Of a stretch of 64,000 nucleotides of DNA, positions 33,343-43,400 are shown in pieces. The position numbers and the translations under genes were made by a program. The stretch is from JADJLQ01 sp964405735 (lineage in GTDB: Bacteria; Bacteroidota; Bacteroidia; Chitinophagales; Saprospiraceae): NCBI GenBank assembly GCA_964405735.1, contig CAYOPD010000010.1:1-64000 (forward strand), written 5' to 3'. The notes beneath the pieces were generated by a model. The model did no database searches. It saw only the letters and a program-made list of their open reading frames with translations, and was not told the origin of the DNA. The stretch's first letter is position 1. Each line of letters begins with the position of its first letter.

Positions 33343-34661
33343 TGTATATTTTCTTTAATGGTCTGAATGGTTTCCCCGAATTCCTTAACAAACTCCGGGT
33401 ATTTGCTGGTCGCCGGACCGTCGAATCCCGTGTGGATCGAACGGATCTTATTGTTTTTATCCAGGATGACCAGGGTGGGGTAGGCTAATATGGAGTCCAG
33501 AAAGGGAAGCTGTTTGCTGACGACGGATTTACTGGTTGTCGTCGCTGCCAGCAGGATCTCATAAGGCACTTCCAGTTTTTTCCGGTAATTGCGGATGGCA
33601 TTCAGGGCCTTGAGGGTATCCCGATGCCTTTCACAGGCCAGGCCGATTACAACGATATCCAGACCCTGGTTTTGGCTTAGATATTCCTTGAGAAACCGGG
33701 TTTCATCATAACAATTGGGACACCAGGTGCCCATGATCTGGAGGACTTTTATATCCTGTTCGAAGTCTTCCAGAGAGCGGGTTGAGCCTTCCGGGTTGAG
33801 GAAATTGAATTGGACCGGAAGTCCCGTTTCTTTATTTCTCAGGGTAGCTGAAGAAAGCGTGGCCTCCGGGTTACGCACCGCAGTCCAGACGGAAAGAAAA
33901 TGATTACCCGATTTAAAGGTGCCCAGCAGGCTGTCACCGGTAATTTTTCCAAAAAAGAGATAGGCATGCGAACCGTCGAAGGTGGAAAGGAAGAATTTGT
34001 TGCCGGTCACGGTCCCTTCAAGAAAACGATGGTCCCCCGATTCCGTCCTGAATGTGCCGGTCAGGTACGCTCCTACCTGTTTAAATTCCCCGATGGCCCT
34101 CTCCGTTTTTTCCAGGTTAAGGTCAAATAGGCAGTCCCAGGTGCCGGTCAGGTCCGTCACCGGAGGGGAAGGCACGACCTGGAAGCGGTCCTTTTTCCCA
34201 AAATGGGCTGTAAAAGGGATGGAATAATTGACGCGGTTCCGGGCCACCCATTCCCCCTGGATGATCCCTTCCTTCATAATGCCTCGGATATGGGAATCAA
34301 AAGCAACAAATTCAATCCAGACCGTATCTTCCGCAGTATTTTTGTTCCGGCCGGTGTACACTTCGTCAATCCGGATGCGTTCCGTTCCGTTAATGATTTC
34401 TATAGAAGGTTTCTGGTCTTCCTTTCTGTATAAGACCTCAAATAGAAAGGGTAATTCATCTTCCGGGTCATACACCGGTTTGGTACCTTCCTTTTCATAA
34501 CGTTCAATTTCATCTTTCAAAGAAAGGGTCGGCATGGAACTGAGCTTTAACGCACCCCGCCAGATTCCTGGGGCAAGAGAGGTATAACTTTCCTTGGGCC
34601 GGATGCAGCTGCTGATCAAGGAGAAAATAAGGAGGACGAGGGGCAGGTATGTGCGGTTCAC
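33339..34661 (-). CDS. Lipoprotein with C-terminal TlpA-like thioredoxin domain
   Basis: 440 residues. Signal peptide YLPLVLLIFSLISSC with lipobox Cys19. Residues ~25-290 hold beta-rich repeats with glycine turns (IRGIMKEGIIQGEWVARN, GEFKQVGAYLTGTFRTESGDHRFLEGTV) that look like an antiparallel barrel or sandwich. Residues ~295-440 form a thioredoxin fold with the active site WCPNC (Cys314 and Cys317) after KVLQIMGTW and the cis-Pro region ILAYPTLVILDKNNKI. A periplasmic thiol-disulfide role is likely; the N-terminal domain may bind the partner. Coupled by ATGA overlaps to genes on both sides. Confidence 0.88.
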   Translation of the reverse strand: MNRTYLPLVLLIFSLISSCIRPKESYTSLAPGIWRGALKLSSMPTLSLKDEIERYEKEGTKPVYDPEDELPFLFEVLYRKEDQKPSIEIINGTERIRIDEVYTGRNKNTAEDTVWIEFVAFDSHIRGIMKEGIIQGEWVARNRVNYSIPFTAHFGKKDRFQVVPSPPVTDLTGTWDCLFDLNLEKTERAIGEFKQVGAYLTGTFRTESGDHRFLEGTVTGNKFFLSTFDGSHAYLFFGKITGDSLLGTFKSGNHFLSVWTAVRNPEATLSSATLRNKETGLPVQFNFLNPEGSTRSLEDFEQDIKVLQIMGTWCPNCYDETRFLKEYLSQNQGLDIVVIGLACERHRDTLKALNAIRNYRKKLEVPYEILLAATTTSKSVVSKQLPFLDSILAYPTLVILDKNNKIRSIHTGFDGPATSKYPEFVKEFGETIQTIKENIQ

Positions 34662-35197
34662 GATTCAGATTTTTCACCGACAAAGTTATCTTCTTTGTAT
34701 TTAAACAGAATGTTGAAGCTGGTCAGGCTACCATAGATCCGGGTGATATATTGTTGCATATCCACCTTTTCAGCGTCGCTCATTTTGGGATGAGCGTTTA
34801 TTTTTTGTTCCAATACCCTCAACCGGTCCCTGACCATTACGATTTTATGGAAAAAGGCTTCGATCGGCAGCTCCTTGGGCTTTAGACCGATTTCTGATGG
34901 CTGCATAATCAACACGCCTTTGTCCCATTTATCCCCGATCGGGGTGATCGTGGAGATGTCGGACCATTGACGGAGGATGCGGGCCAGTGATTTTTCCGCT
35001 TCGGTATAGGTTACGGATTCGTCTGCAGGCAATTTTTCAATGATCTCCCAGCCCGAGTATTCTTTTCCTACTCCCTTAATCCCATAATGAATGAAACAAA
35101 CATCATAAGCGACGGGGTGCAACCGGATGATGACTCCCTCACCATAGGCCGGATGTTTAATCCTTGAACCAATTCCCAACAGGTTTTCCAATGCCAT
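34658..35197 (-). CDS. Small cytoplasmic protein with a CarD/Tudor-like N-terminus
   Basis: 179 residues. The first ~55 residues (GIGSRIKHPAYGEGVIIRL, then GIKGVGKEYSGWEIIEKL) match the short SH3/Tudor-like pattern G-x-R-[IV]-x-H-P-x-[FY]-G-x-G-V-[IV] seen in CarD/UvrD-Tudor-type domains. The rest is helical with a central MVRDRLRVLEQKIN coiled-coil-like segment. No signal peptide. It is the first gene of the operon with the thioredoxin-fold lipoprotein and the SDR, ending in an ATGA overlap. Conserved Bacteroidota proteins of this type have no assigned role that I know of. Confidence 0.7.
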   Translation of the reverse strand: MALENLLGIGSRIKHPAYGEGVIIRLHPVAYDVCFIHYGIKGVGKEYSGWEIIEKLPADESVTYTEAEKSLARILRQWSDISTITPIGDKWDKGVLIMQPSEIGLKPKELPIEAFFHKIVMVRDRLRVLEQKINAHPKMSDAEKVDMQQYITRIYGSLTSFNILFKYKEDNFVGEKSES

Positions 35198-35207
35198 GTT
35201 ATTCGAT

Positions 35208-35215
35208 TATTTTTG
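35208..35215 (+). promoter_or_regulatory. Candidate -7 promoter element of the M28 peptidase gene
   Basis: TATTTTTG fits TAnnTTTG, 18 nt before the ATG at 35234, in the short divergent region with the CarD/Tudor-like gene. Confidence 0.5.
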
Positions 35216-35233
35216 TAAAATTCTAAAAATCAT

Positions 35234-36748
35234 ATGACATATCTCCATTTTAAACTCAGGATCCTCATCGCCTTGATGACAGCCTTTGTCGCCCTTTCCG
35301 CTGTCCAGGCTCAGAAGACGATCAGGAAAATCAATAAAAAGGTCGGCCAAAACGCTGTTCAAAACGATATGTTGTACCTCGCCTCGGACCAGCTCCAGGG
35401 AAGGAAGACGGGAGAATCAGGTAACCACCTTGCAGCCGCTTATATCGCCGGAGAATTCCGGAAAGCCGGGGTAAGGGTAATACCTGGCATGAAAGACTAT
35501 TTCCAGCCCATTCCTTTTCAGAAATTCATCGCTCCCAAACAAGGGGAGGTGAAAGTGCTGGGATCCGAATTTACCCTGGGTTCTAACCTGGTGGTGCTCC
35601 ATGGAGGGCCCTCGCATACCTCCACAGAAGCAATATATGCTGGTTATGGATGGGTCGATGTAGCGGGTGGACACGATGACTTTAAGGGGTTGGATGTCAA
35701 AGGCAAGATCGTATTGGTCCAGGGCGGATTGCCACAAGGTGGTTCACCCACGGAAATATTCTCCTCTATGGCATCAAAGAGGGAACTGGCCCGATCGCGG
35801 GGTGCTGCCGGACTCCTTGAAATTTATAACCTGAGTTTTCCCTGGAATTTTTTCAGATCGTATTTCAGCCGGGACCGTCTCGAGGTAGTGCAAAATACCG
35901 AAAAGGACGGCGATTCTTTTTTTCACGCATGGATTCAGCTGCCCTCTGGATCCAAGCCTTCTTTGGAAACTGGCAAATCCTTCCCTTTGCAAATCAATAC
36001 TACCGGATCTACCACAAGCACGGTGAAGGCGGATAATGTACTGGGTTATATCCCGGGCAAAAAACTCAAGGATGAATATGTGATGCTGAGCGCACATTTT
36101 GACCATGTCGGGACCAGGGCCGGCCAGGTGATTGACAACGATACCATCTGGAACGGAACCCGGGACAATGCCTGGGGCACGGTGGGCTTGATCGCCGCCG
36201 CGCGTTTTTTTGCCCAGAATCCTCCGGACCGTTCCATCTTCCTCGCGGCAGTCAATGGTGAAGAAATCGGCCTCCTGGGTTCCAAATACCTGGCTGACAA
36301 CCCGGTTTTGCCCTGGAAACAGGTGATTTTTAACCTGAATTCAGACGGAGCCGGTTATTCGGATACCACCATTGTGGCTGTCATAGGTTTAAACCGGGTC
36401 GGGGCAGCCCGGGAAATCATTACCGGCTGTGAAGCCTTTGGTTTGGGCACCTTCGCGGATCCTGCTCCTGAACAAGGGCTATTTGACCGGTCGGACAATG
36501 CCTCTTTTGCCGCCCTGGGTATTCCAGCCCCTACCATTGCTGCCGGTTTAAGGACTTTCGATGAAGCCGTCCGCAAATACTATCATCAATCCATAGATAA
36601 TCCGGACAATATCAGCTATACCTATCTTACCCGTTTTACAAAGGCTTTCATAAATTCTGCAAATAATATTGCCAACATGAAGGAAAGGCCAAAATGGCAA
36701 AGCGGGGATAAATACGAGGCAGCTTCAAAAAACTTATACGGCTATTAA
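35234..36748 (+). CDS. Secreted M28 family zinc aminopeptidase with PA domain
   Basis: 504 residues with signal peptide ILIALMTAFVALSAVQAQ. Residues ~110-260 form a protease-associated (PA) insert (YAGYGWVDVAGGHDDFKGLDVKGKIVLVQGG written in parts). Zinc-site motifs: AHFDHVG (His288, Asp290), RDNAWGTVGL (Asp311), NGEEIGLLGS (Glu343 catalytic, Glu344), NLNSDGAG and a C-terminal His in YYHQSIDN. The usual DDNASG motif reads RDNAWG here, an unusual Trp in the small-residue position. No T9SS tail is seen, so a periplasmic or outer-membrane-associated exopeptidase is likely. Confidence 0.9.
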   Translation: MTYLHFKLRILIALMTAFVALSAVQAQKTIRKINKKVGQNAVQNDMLYLASDQLQGRKTGESGNHLAAAYIAGEFRKAGVRVIPGMKDYFQPIPFQKFIAPKQGEVKVLGSEFTLGSNLVVLHGGPSHTSTEAIYAGYGWVDVAGGHDDFKGLDVKGKIVLVQGGLPQGGSPTEIFSSMASKRELARSRGAAGLLEIYNLSFPWNFFRSYFSRDRLEVVQNTEKDGDSFFHAWIQLPSGSKPSLETGKSFPLQINTTGSTTSTVKADNVLGYIPGKKLKDEYVMLSAHFDHVGTRAGQVIDNDTIWNGTRDNAWGTVGLIAAARFFAQNPPDRSIFLAAVNGEEIGLLGSKYLADNPVLPWKQVIFNLNSDGAGYSDTTIVAVIGLNRVGAAREIITGCEAFGLGTFADPAPEQGLFDRSDNASFAALGIPAPTIAAGLRTFDEAVRKYYHQSIDNPDNISYTYLTRFTKAFINSANNIANMKERPKWQSGDKYEAASKNLYGY

Positions 36749-36780
36749 TAGACAGGATAAAATTTAACTATCTTTTAGAC

Positions 36781-36788
36781 TAAATTTG
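36781..36788 (+). promoter_or_regulatory. Possible promoter element of the T9SS operon
   Basis: TAAATTTG fits TAnnTTTG but lies 191 nt before the porP start. Between them are a small hairpin GTTC-GTTAA-GAAC and a repeated GGTTCGTT/AGTTCGTT. A long 5' leader would be needed; another, imperfect TAnnTTG lies at 36923-36929. Otherwise the 231-bp intergenic region shows nothing clear. Confidence 0.35.
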
Positions 36789-36979
36789 TTAGGAGTTCGT
36801 TAAGAACAGCAGGGGTTCGTTTTAGCATTGCCCTACAAGGAAGACCTTGATTTTTAATTTTTTAGCATGATTTTTGACATATAGGATATGCTGTATTCCT
36901 ATAAAGGGTTGTCAGAATATATTATTTTGCAGAACAATTATATACGTATTGGATTTTATAGTCATATAAAATAAAGTTA

Positions 36980-38002
36980 ATGAAACGAATTCTTTTACTG
37001 TCTTTGTGTATTGCTGGTGTAATTATTTTAACACCAAAAAATATTGAGGCCCAGGACTTGCATTATTCCCAGTTTTATAATGCGCATGTCAACATCAACC
37101 CGGGATTGACCGGCATTTTTAACGGCGATGTCCGGATTGCAGCCAATTACCGGAATCAGTGGAAAGTACTTCCCATTCCTTATATGACCGTCACCGGGGC
37201 TTATGATATGAAATTATACCGCAAACCGGACCGGAAAGATTTTTTTGGGGCCGGACTGGTGTTTAATTACGATCAGGCCGGGGATTCCAAGCTCAATCTG
37301 GCGACGCTTGGACTCAATGGTTCTTATTCTTTACCGGCCGGTAACAACTCTTTTTTCACTATTGGCGCCCAGCTTGCTTTTTCGAGGAGGGCGTTTTCCC
37401 TGGATGACCTGACCTTTGACGAGCAGTTCGACGGGGTCAAGTTCGATCCAAGCCGTGCGATCACGGAGTCCTTTGACCGCAAAGCTTTATTTGTGCCTGA
37501 TTTTTCTGCGGGCCTCAATTACCGTTTTCAAAAGTCTTCAAGGACTAAAGCCGATATCGGAGTGGCGGCTTTTCACCTCAATAATCCTCGCAATCCATTT
37601 TATACCGATGATAAATCCGTTAAACTGCCTCCCCGTTTTGCATTCAACGCCCTGATCCAGGCAAAGGTGGCCAACCCGGTAGATATACTGGTGCACGGTC
37701 TGGTCCAGTTTCAGAAACCTTATCGTGAATTTGTTATTGGGGCCGGTCCCAAATTTTACCTCAACCAAAAGAGGGGAAAAAATTTTGCCGTCGGATTGTA
37801 TGGAATGTACCGGTTTAAAGATGCCCTGGCCCCCGCTTTCCACCTTTACCTGAATGAACTGCAGGTGGGCTTTAGTTACGATGTGAATACTTCTGCGTTC
37901 AAGACGGTGACCAACCGGAGGGGAGGACCAGAACTTTCACTGATCTATACGATTACCAAAGTGAAACCCCTGAGCAAATTTAAAGCCTGTCCGATTTTTT
38001 AA
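36980..38002 (+). CDS. porP: T9SS outer-membrane protein PorP/SprF family
   Basis: 340 residues. Signal peptide ILLLSLCIAGVIILTPKNIEAQ, then the family opening DLHYSQFYNAHVNINPGLTG, an IAANYRNQWKVLP motif, and a C-terminal beta-barrel with GGPELSLIYTI. PorP/SprF proteins are outer-membrane barrels; SprF of Flavobacterium johnsoniae is needed to secrete the adhesin SprB, and type B sorting domains generally depend on such a partner. It is the first gene of a tight operon (2-nt gap to the next gene) that ends with a type B substrate, so it is probably the dedicated partner of that adhesin. Confidence 0.95.
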   Translation: MKRILLLSLCIAGVIILTPKNIEAQDLHYSQFYNAHVNINPGLTGIFNGDVRIAANYRNQWKVLPIPYMTVTGAYDMKLYRKPDRKDFFGAGLVFNYDQAGDSKLNLATLGLNGSYSLPAGNNSFFTIGAQLAFSRRAFSLDDLTFDEQFDGVKFDPSRAITESFDRKALFVPDFSAGLNYRFQKSSRTKADIGVAAFHLNNPRNPFYTDDKSVKLPPRFAFNALIQAKVANPVDILVHGLVQFQKPYREFVIGAGPKFYLNQKRGKNFAVGLYGMYRFKDALAPAFHLYLNELQVGFSYDVNTSAFKTVTNRRGGPELSLIYTITKVKPLSKFKACPIF

Positions 38003-38004
38003 AA

Positions 38005-40437
38005 ATGAAAATTATGAACTGGAAGAAACTATATATCCCGCTGTTATTCACCCTGGCGGTTTTTACCCCGGGCCAAGGCCAGACCTACAAGGCTTTTATG
38101 AAAGCAGCCGATGATGCCGCTGCCAAAAAGGACTATTATTCAGCCCTGGTCTATAATCTGGATGCCCTGGAATTTGACAGTACCCGGATCGACCGGCTGC
38201 ATGCTGCCGCCGAAGCTGCCCGGAACATCAATTCTTATAAAGTAGCCGAAACCTTTTATCAGAAAGTCGTGGACCTGGATAAGAAGGAGACCTATCCTCT
38301 TGATAAATTTTACCTGGCCGAAATGAAACAACGCCAGGGAAAATATCCGGACGCCAAAGAAGTCTACCAGATGTACCTGGCTGAAAACCGGGGAGATGAC
38401 CCTTATTTCACCCAGAAATCGGAAAAGGAAGTGAAGGCCTGTGATTGGGCAGCCACCCAGGTATTGCAAACCCTGGAAAATGTAAAAATCACCCGCATGG
38501 GAGACGATATAAACACAGGATATTCTGAATTCGGAGCGCTAAAAAAAGGAGACAGCCTGTTTTATTCTTCCCTTCGGTTTGAACTTCCCGGAGACGCCTC
38601 TTATCCCAGGAAGACCTATTCCAATCTCTTGCTCACGGTGAAAGGGGTAGCCAATGAAGCCCTGGCTCAGATCAACAGCCCTTCAACGCATACGGCCCAC
38701 ACCGCTTTCAGTGAAAAAACCGGAAGAATTTATTTTACCCTTTGTGAATACCTGAATTCCAGCGATATCCGCTGTGACCTGTTCTACCGGGAGAATATCG
38801 ATGGTAAATTTGGAGAAGCTGTAAAACTGCCTGAACCCATTAACCAGGCCGGATTTACCAATACTCAGCCCAATATTGGACTGGATCCGAAAAACGAGCG
38901 GGAGATCCTGTATTGGGTATCGGACCGGACCGGTGGCAAGGGAAAACTGGATATCTGGTATTCCGTGATTCTTGCGGATGGCAGTTTTTCCACCCCGGCC
39001 AACCTGGCTTCCATCAATACGGCAGAAAACGACATCACGCCTTTCTTTCACAATCCTTCGCAGGAATTGTATTTCAGTTCCGAAGGATTCATCGGTATGG
39101 GAGGTTATGATGTGTACAAATCCATTTTAAGGAACGGCCAGTGGTCTGAACCTGAACACCAGGGCGTTCCCGTCAACAGCAGTTATAATGATGTCTACTA
39201 TTCTTTATCACCCGATTCAAAGAGTGGCCTGATGTCTTCCAACCGGCTCGGATCTGCTTTCCTGGATGAATTGCAGGAGGCCTGCTGTTATGATATTTAC
39301 AGTGTGGATCTGGAGCCCACCCGCATTAACCTGGAGGTGACCACCTTCGACAGGCACACGCTGGAAGCCCTGGCCGGAGCAACGGTAAGATTAAAAAACC
39401 TAACCAATCCCGGAGCGCCCGATCTGGTGCTGACAAATCCTACAGCAAACGATTTCAAATTCGCACTCGAGCGCAATAAGGATTACCTCATCACCGCAAC
39501 CCGGGAAAAATACAGGCCAGACACGGTGAGCGTTTCGACGTTCGGGATCAGCCGATCTCAGACCATCGCTAAAAAAGTGTATCTCGAAACCGATATCATC
39601 GACCTGAATGTGCTCACCTTTGATAAAAAGACACTTGAAGAACTGCAAGGCGCCGAGGTGACGCTGATCGACCTGTCCGACAGTACATCCTTGACTAAAA
39701 TCAACCCAAGTGGAAATGATTTTTATTTCCCGCTGGTCCGCGGAAGGCAATACCGGATCATTGCTAACAAAAAAGGGTATAATCCGGCGACGATTTTGCT
39801 GGACACGAGGGAAATTAAAGCCAATACCATTACGGAGAAAATGTACCTGGATATCGGGGACATCTATTCCTTCCTGCCCCTGATCTTGTTTTTTGACAAC
39901 GATCAGCCGGATCTCCGTTCCTATCAGCCGCGCACGGATAAATTGTACAGTGAAACATATCCTCCTTATTATGCCCGCAAGGAGGAATATAAAGATCAAT
40001 GGGCGAGCAAACTGAGGCAGGAAGAGATCCCCGCCAGCGACCGGGACTATGAAAATTTCTTCAACGACAAGTTGCGTAAAGGAAACAACGATTTGTTCCG
40101 GTTCCTGGACATCCTGATCGGCATGCTGGAACGTGGAGATAAATTTGAGATTTTCCTGAAAGGGTACGCCAGCCCGAGAGCCACCGAACGTTACAACCTG
40201 ATCCTGGGGCAACGCAGGATATTCAGTGTCAAAAACGAATTCCTTAAATACCGGGATGGCGTATTGAACCAATACCTCAAGAACGGCCAGCTCAAAGTAG
40301 CTGAAAAATCCTTTGGTGAAACCACTGCCCCCCGGAGAGTGCCTGACAGCATCACGAATCAAAGACTTTCGATCTTCAGCCTGGATGCCTCCCAGGAAAG
40401 AAGGGTTGAAATCGTAGAAGTCAAACCAAGTAAATAG
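38005..40437 (+). CDS. PorE-like TPR / WD40-like / OmpA-type T9SS-associated protein
   Basis: 810 residues with signal peptide YIPLLFTLAVFTPGQGQ. Domains in order: TPR helices (~20-150, e.g. KAADDAAAKKDYYSALVYNLD), a PD40/WD40-like propeller (~160-430, with ILYWVSDRTGGKGKLDIWYS and SPDSKSGLMSSNRLG), two carboxypeptidase-regulatory-like domains (~435-610, LEALAGATVRLKNL and LEELQGAEVTLIDL), and a C-terminal OmpA-like region (~640-800, EIFLKGYASPRATERYNLIL). This order is that of PorE of Porphyromonas gingivalis, a T9SS component that can anchor to peptidoglycan. The OmpA motif is degenerate, so peptidoglycan binding is not certain. Confidence 0.85.
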   Translation: MKIMNWKKLYIPLLFTLAVFTPGQGQTYKAFMKAADDAAAKKDYYSALVYNLDALEFDSTRIDRLHAAAEAARNINSYKVAETFYQKVVDLDKKETYPLDKFYLAEMKQRQGKYPDAKEVYQMYLAENRGDDPYFTQKSEKEVKACDWAATQVLQTLENVKITRMGDDINTGYSEFGALKKGDSLFYSSLRFELPGDASYPRKTYSNLLLTVKGVANEALAQINSPSTHTAHTAFSEKTGRIYFTLCEYLNSSDIRCDLFYRENIDGKFGEAVKLPEPINQAGFTNTQPNIGLDPKNEREILYWVSDRTGGKGKLDIWYSVILADGSFSTPANLASINTAENDITPFFHNPSQELYFSSEGFIGMGGYDVYKSILRNGQWSEPEHQGVPVNSSYNDVYYSLSPDSKSGLMSSNRLGSAFLDELQEACCYDIYSVDLEPTRINLEVTTFDRHTLEALAGATVRLKNLTNPGAPDLVLTNPTANDFKFALERNKDYLITATREKYRPDTVSVSTFGISRSQTIAKKVYLETDIIDLNVLTFDKKTLEELQGAEVTLIDLSDSTSLTKINPSGNDFYFPLVRGRQYRIIANKKGYNPATILLDTREIKANTITEKMYLDIGDIYSFLPLILFFDNDQPDLRSYQPRTDKLYSETYPPYYARKEEYKDQWASKLRQEEIPASDRDYENFFNDKLRKGNNDLFRFLDILIGMLERGDKFEIFLKGYASPRATERYNLILGQRRIFSVKNEFLKYRDGVLNQYLKNGQLKVAEKSFGETTAPRRVPDSITNQRLSIFSLDASQERRVEIVEVKPSK

Positions 40438-40445
40438 AAACTACC

Positions 40446-43400
40446 ATGAACAAAACATATATCCATTCTATCATGAAGACGTACAGGAGCCTCTTGTGGA
40501 GTCTGGGCACTTTGATCCTGATCCTGGCTTCCCAGCGAGTACAGGCCACCCATATCGTAGGAGGGAATATCTCATACCGCTGTATTACCAAGGATATCTA
40601 TGAAGTCACGGTGATCGTCAGGCGGGATTGTCTGCTCGGCGACCCCGAAGCTTATTTTGATAATCCGGCTTCCATAGGAATTTTTGATAAAAACGGCGAA
40701 TTGCTGCAGTTCCTCGGTGTAAGAGGCCAGCTTTTATTGAAACTCCAGGTAGATGATACCCTGACCCCTGCCATCACTGAGAACATCTGTACGATCAACG
40801 GTACTCAAAGCGTCTGTGTTCATGAAGCCACTTATAAAGGCAATATAAACCTGCCTTACCGGGCGGGTGGTTATTACCTGATGTACCAGCGTTGTTGCCG
40901 GAATATGCCAATACAAAATATTACCGAACCCCTGCAAACTGGTGGTTCTTGGGTAACGTATCTGTCCGAGGAGGCCATGACCTCCTGCAATACCAATCCT
41001 GTTTTCAATAGCTGGTCACCCATTTTCCTTTGTGCAGGAAAACCTTTTAACTTCGATCATGCAGCAACGGATAAAGACGGTGATTCACTGGTTTATAAAA
41101 TATGGTCTCCGTACACCGGCGCCACCAAAGCTTTCCCCTTGCCACAACCGCCAAACAAGCCGGATTTTAAACCTGTTTCCTGGCAATCTCCTTACAGCGA
41201 AGCGGATATGATGGGTGGGGATCCATTCCGAATTGATGCCCGCACCGGAATGATACATGCGGTTCCCAATACCCTTGGCCTTTTCCTCCTCGGCGTACAG
41301 GTTGAAGAATACCGCAATGGCAAGTTGATTGGGACCGTTTACCGCGATTTCGAAGTGAAAGTCATCGACTGCTCCAATCTCATTGATGCCAAAATCAATG
41401 CACCGGACCTCCAATGCGATGATTTGACTATAAATTTCAAGAACGAAAGCACCAACGCCACGCATGTACGCTGGTATTTTGACTATGACCGGAACCTCAA
41501 CGCCACCAGTACCGAATTCAATCCAACGTATCGGTACACCGATACCGGTACTTATAGGATAGCCCTGGTGATCACCAAGGACAGCGCCTGTTTCGATACC
41601 GCATACCATGTGGTGCACCTCAAATCATCCGCAAGCATCAAGGCTGCTTTTGGGGTAAAGACCGGACCATGTAAAGATGGCTTTATCAGTATAAGCCTTA
41701 CTGACCAGAGTTCGGGAGTAGATCCGACCGGTGTATACACCTGGACCGTGACCTATGGAGGTACTACACTTACTTCAACAGAAAAAAATCCGGTTTTTTC
41801 CGTTCCGAACGGAGTGCTGGCGGTAATAAAACTTGAAATTGCAGAAGAAGGTTCTGGATGCTTTGCCACCGCAACCCAAAGCTTGCTGGCCAGTTTTCTT
41901 CAACCCGGCGATCACCTGGATTCATTGTCTGTTTGCACTGGCGATACGGTCAAAGTGAACTTCATACAATCCGATTCCATTCGTGGAAAGTATAATTATG
42001 CCTGGGATCCCAGCCCGGTCATTATCGGGGGAGCCAATACCCCTGAACCCATCATTCGTTCTGCCGCAGACCAGGAAGTTTACATTTACGCCACCGTGGA
42101 CAACAAGGATGGTTGTACCGGCAGGGATTCCATCCTCATCCGTTCCTTACACAAACCCAAACTGGATTTTATATTCAGTAATTTATGCGGCTCGTTGCTT
42201 GTAAAAGTGATCAACCGGGGCGATACACTGGAGAACTATTTGTGGAATTTCGGAGATGGTACCACCTCATTGGAAAGAGCGCCGGAGCACACCTATGCTG
42301 CTGCGGGGCGGTATACCGTGACTTTATCGACGACGGATGATTGCGGGACCAGCCTCAGTAAATCCTTTGATATCGGAAATTTTGCCTGCCTGGAATTGAA
42401 GGATACCATCGCTGGTTGTGAAGGCAGGTCCATACAAATCAATCCTTTTGCAGATCCGGCCCATGGCTATACCTGGAGGCCTACGGATAAGCTGAATAAT
42501 TTGAATATCCCTAATCCCTCCTTTGTAGTCGATTCGCCGCGAATTTTTGTAGCGGATATCTATGACCTGAATACAGGAATTGGACTTGGAACTCATACCA
42601 TTTGGGTGATTAACCCTTTATCTGAGGAGATCGATCGGCTCAGGGATACCGTCCTGGCCTGCGCAGGTCAGGGAATTGCCCTCAACCCGGGTGGCAATCC
42701 GGTCCTTCAATACATCTGGTCACCGGCCCAATTTCTTGACAACCCCACCGCTGTCAACCCCGTTGCGACCGTATCCAGTCAGACCATTTTTACCGTAATG
42801 ATCACCAACCCGGCTGATTCCTGCGTGGCGAGTACGCAGATGGTGGTGCTGATACCAACGAAGATCGCTGCAGACCTCATTCCGGACAGCCTTGAGGCCT
42901 GTATCAATATACCGGTTGCACTGAATCCCAATGGGATTCCGGACACCAACCTGATATACCTTTGGTCGCCAGCCAACAAACTGGATAATCCGGGAAGTGT
43001 GAATCCAAAAGCCACGATCGATGTCCCGACCTTATTTACCGTAACCATCAGGGACAAACGATTTGTAAATTGCCAGGTCACGGAAACCGTCAAGGTACGT
43101 ATTCCGCTGGTTGAAGAAGTGGGCAGAATAAAAGATAGTTTCACCGTATGTGCCGGGGTACCTATACCATTGAATCCCGGAGGGGATGCCCGATATGTCT
43201 ATGAATGGAGCCCGGCTGCCGGATTGGACAATCCGAATTCAGCAAATCCGACCGCGACCCCGCAATCCACAACAGTATATACTGTAAAGATCACCGATAC
43301 CCTGAGGGGAGGTTGTTTTTTGACTAAGGAAGTAAAGGTTAAAGTAGTGGTTTCCGATGCCATTGGCCAACTCCAGGATACCCTGCTAGCCTGTTTAGGG

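Noticed and set aside
39400..40362. 320-codon antisense frame inside the PorE-like gene, and a similar one at 28218-29204 inside purL
   Set aside because: Shadow frames caused by codon use of the sense genes; no start context or recognisable protein features.
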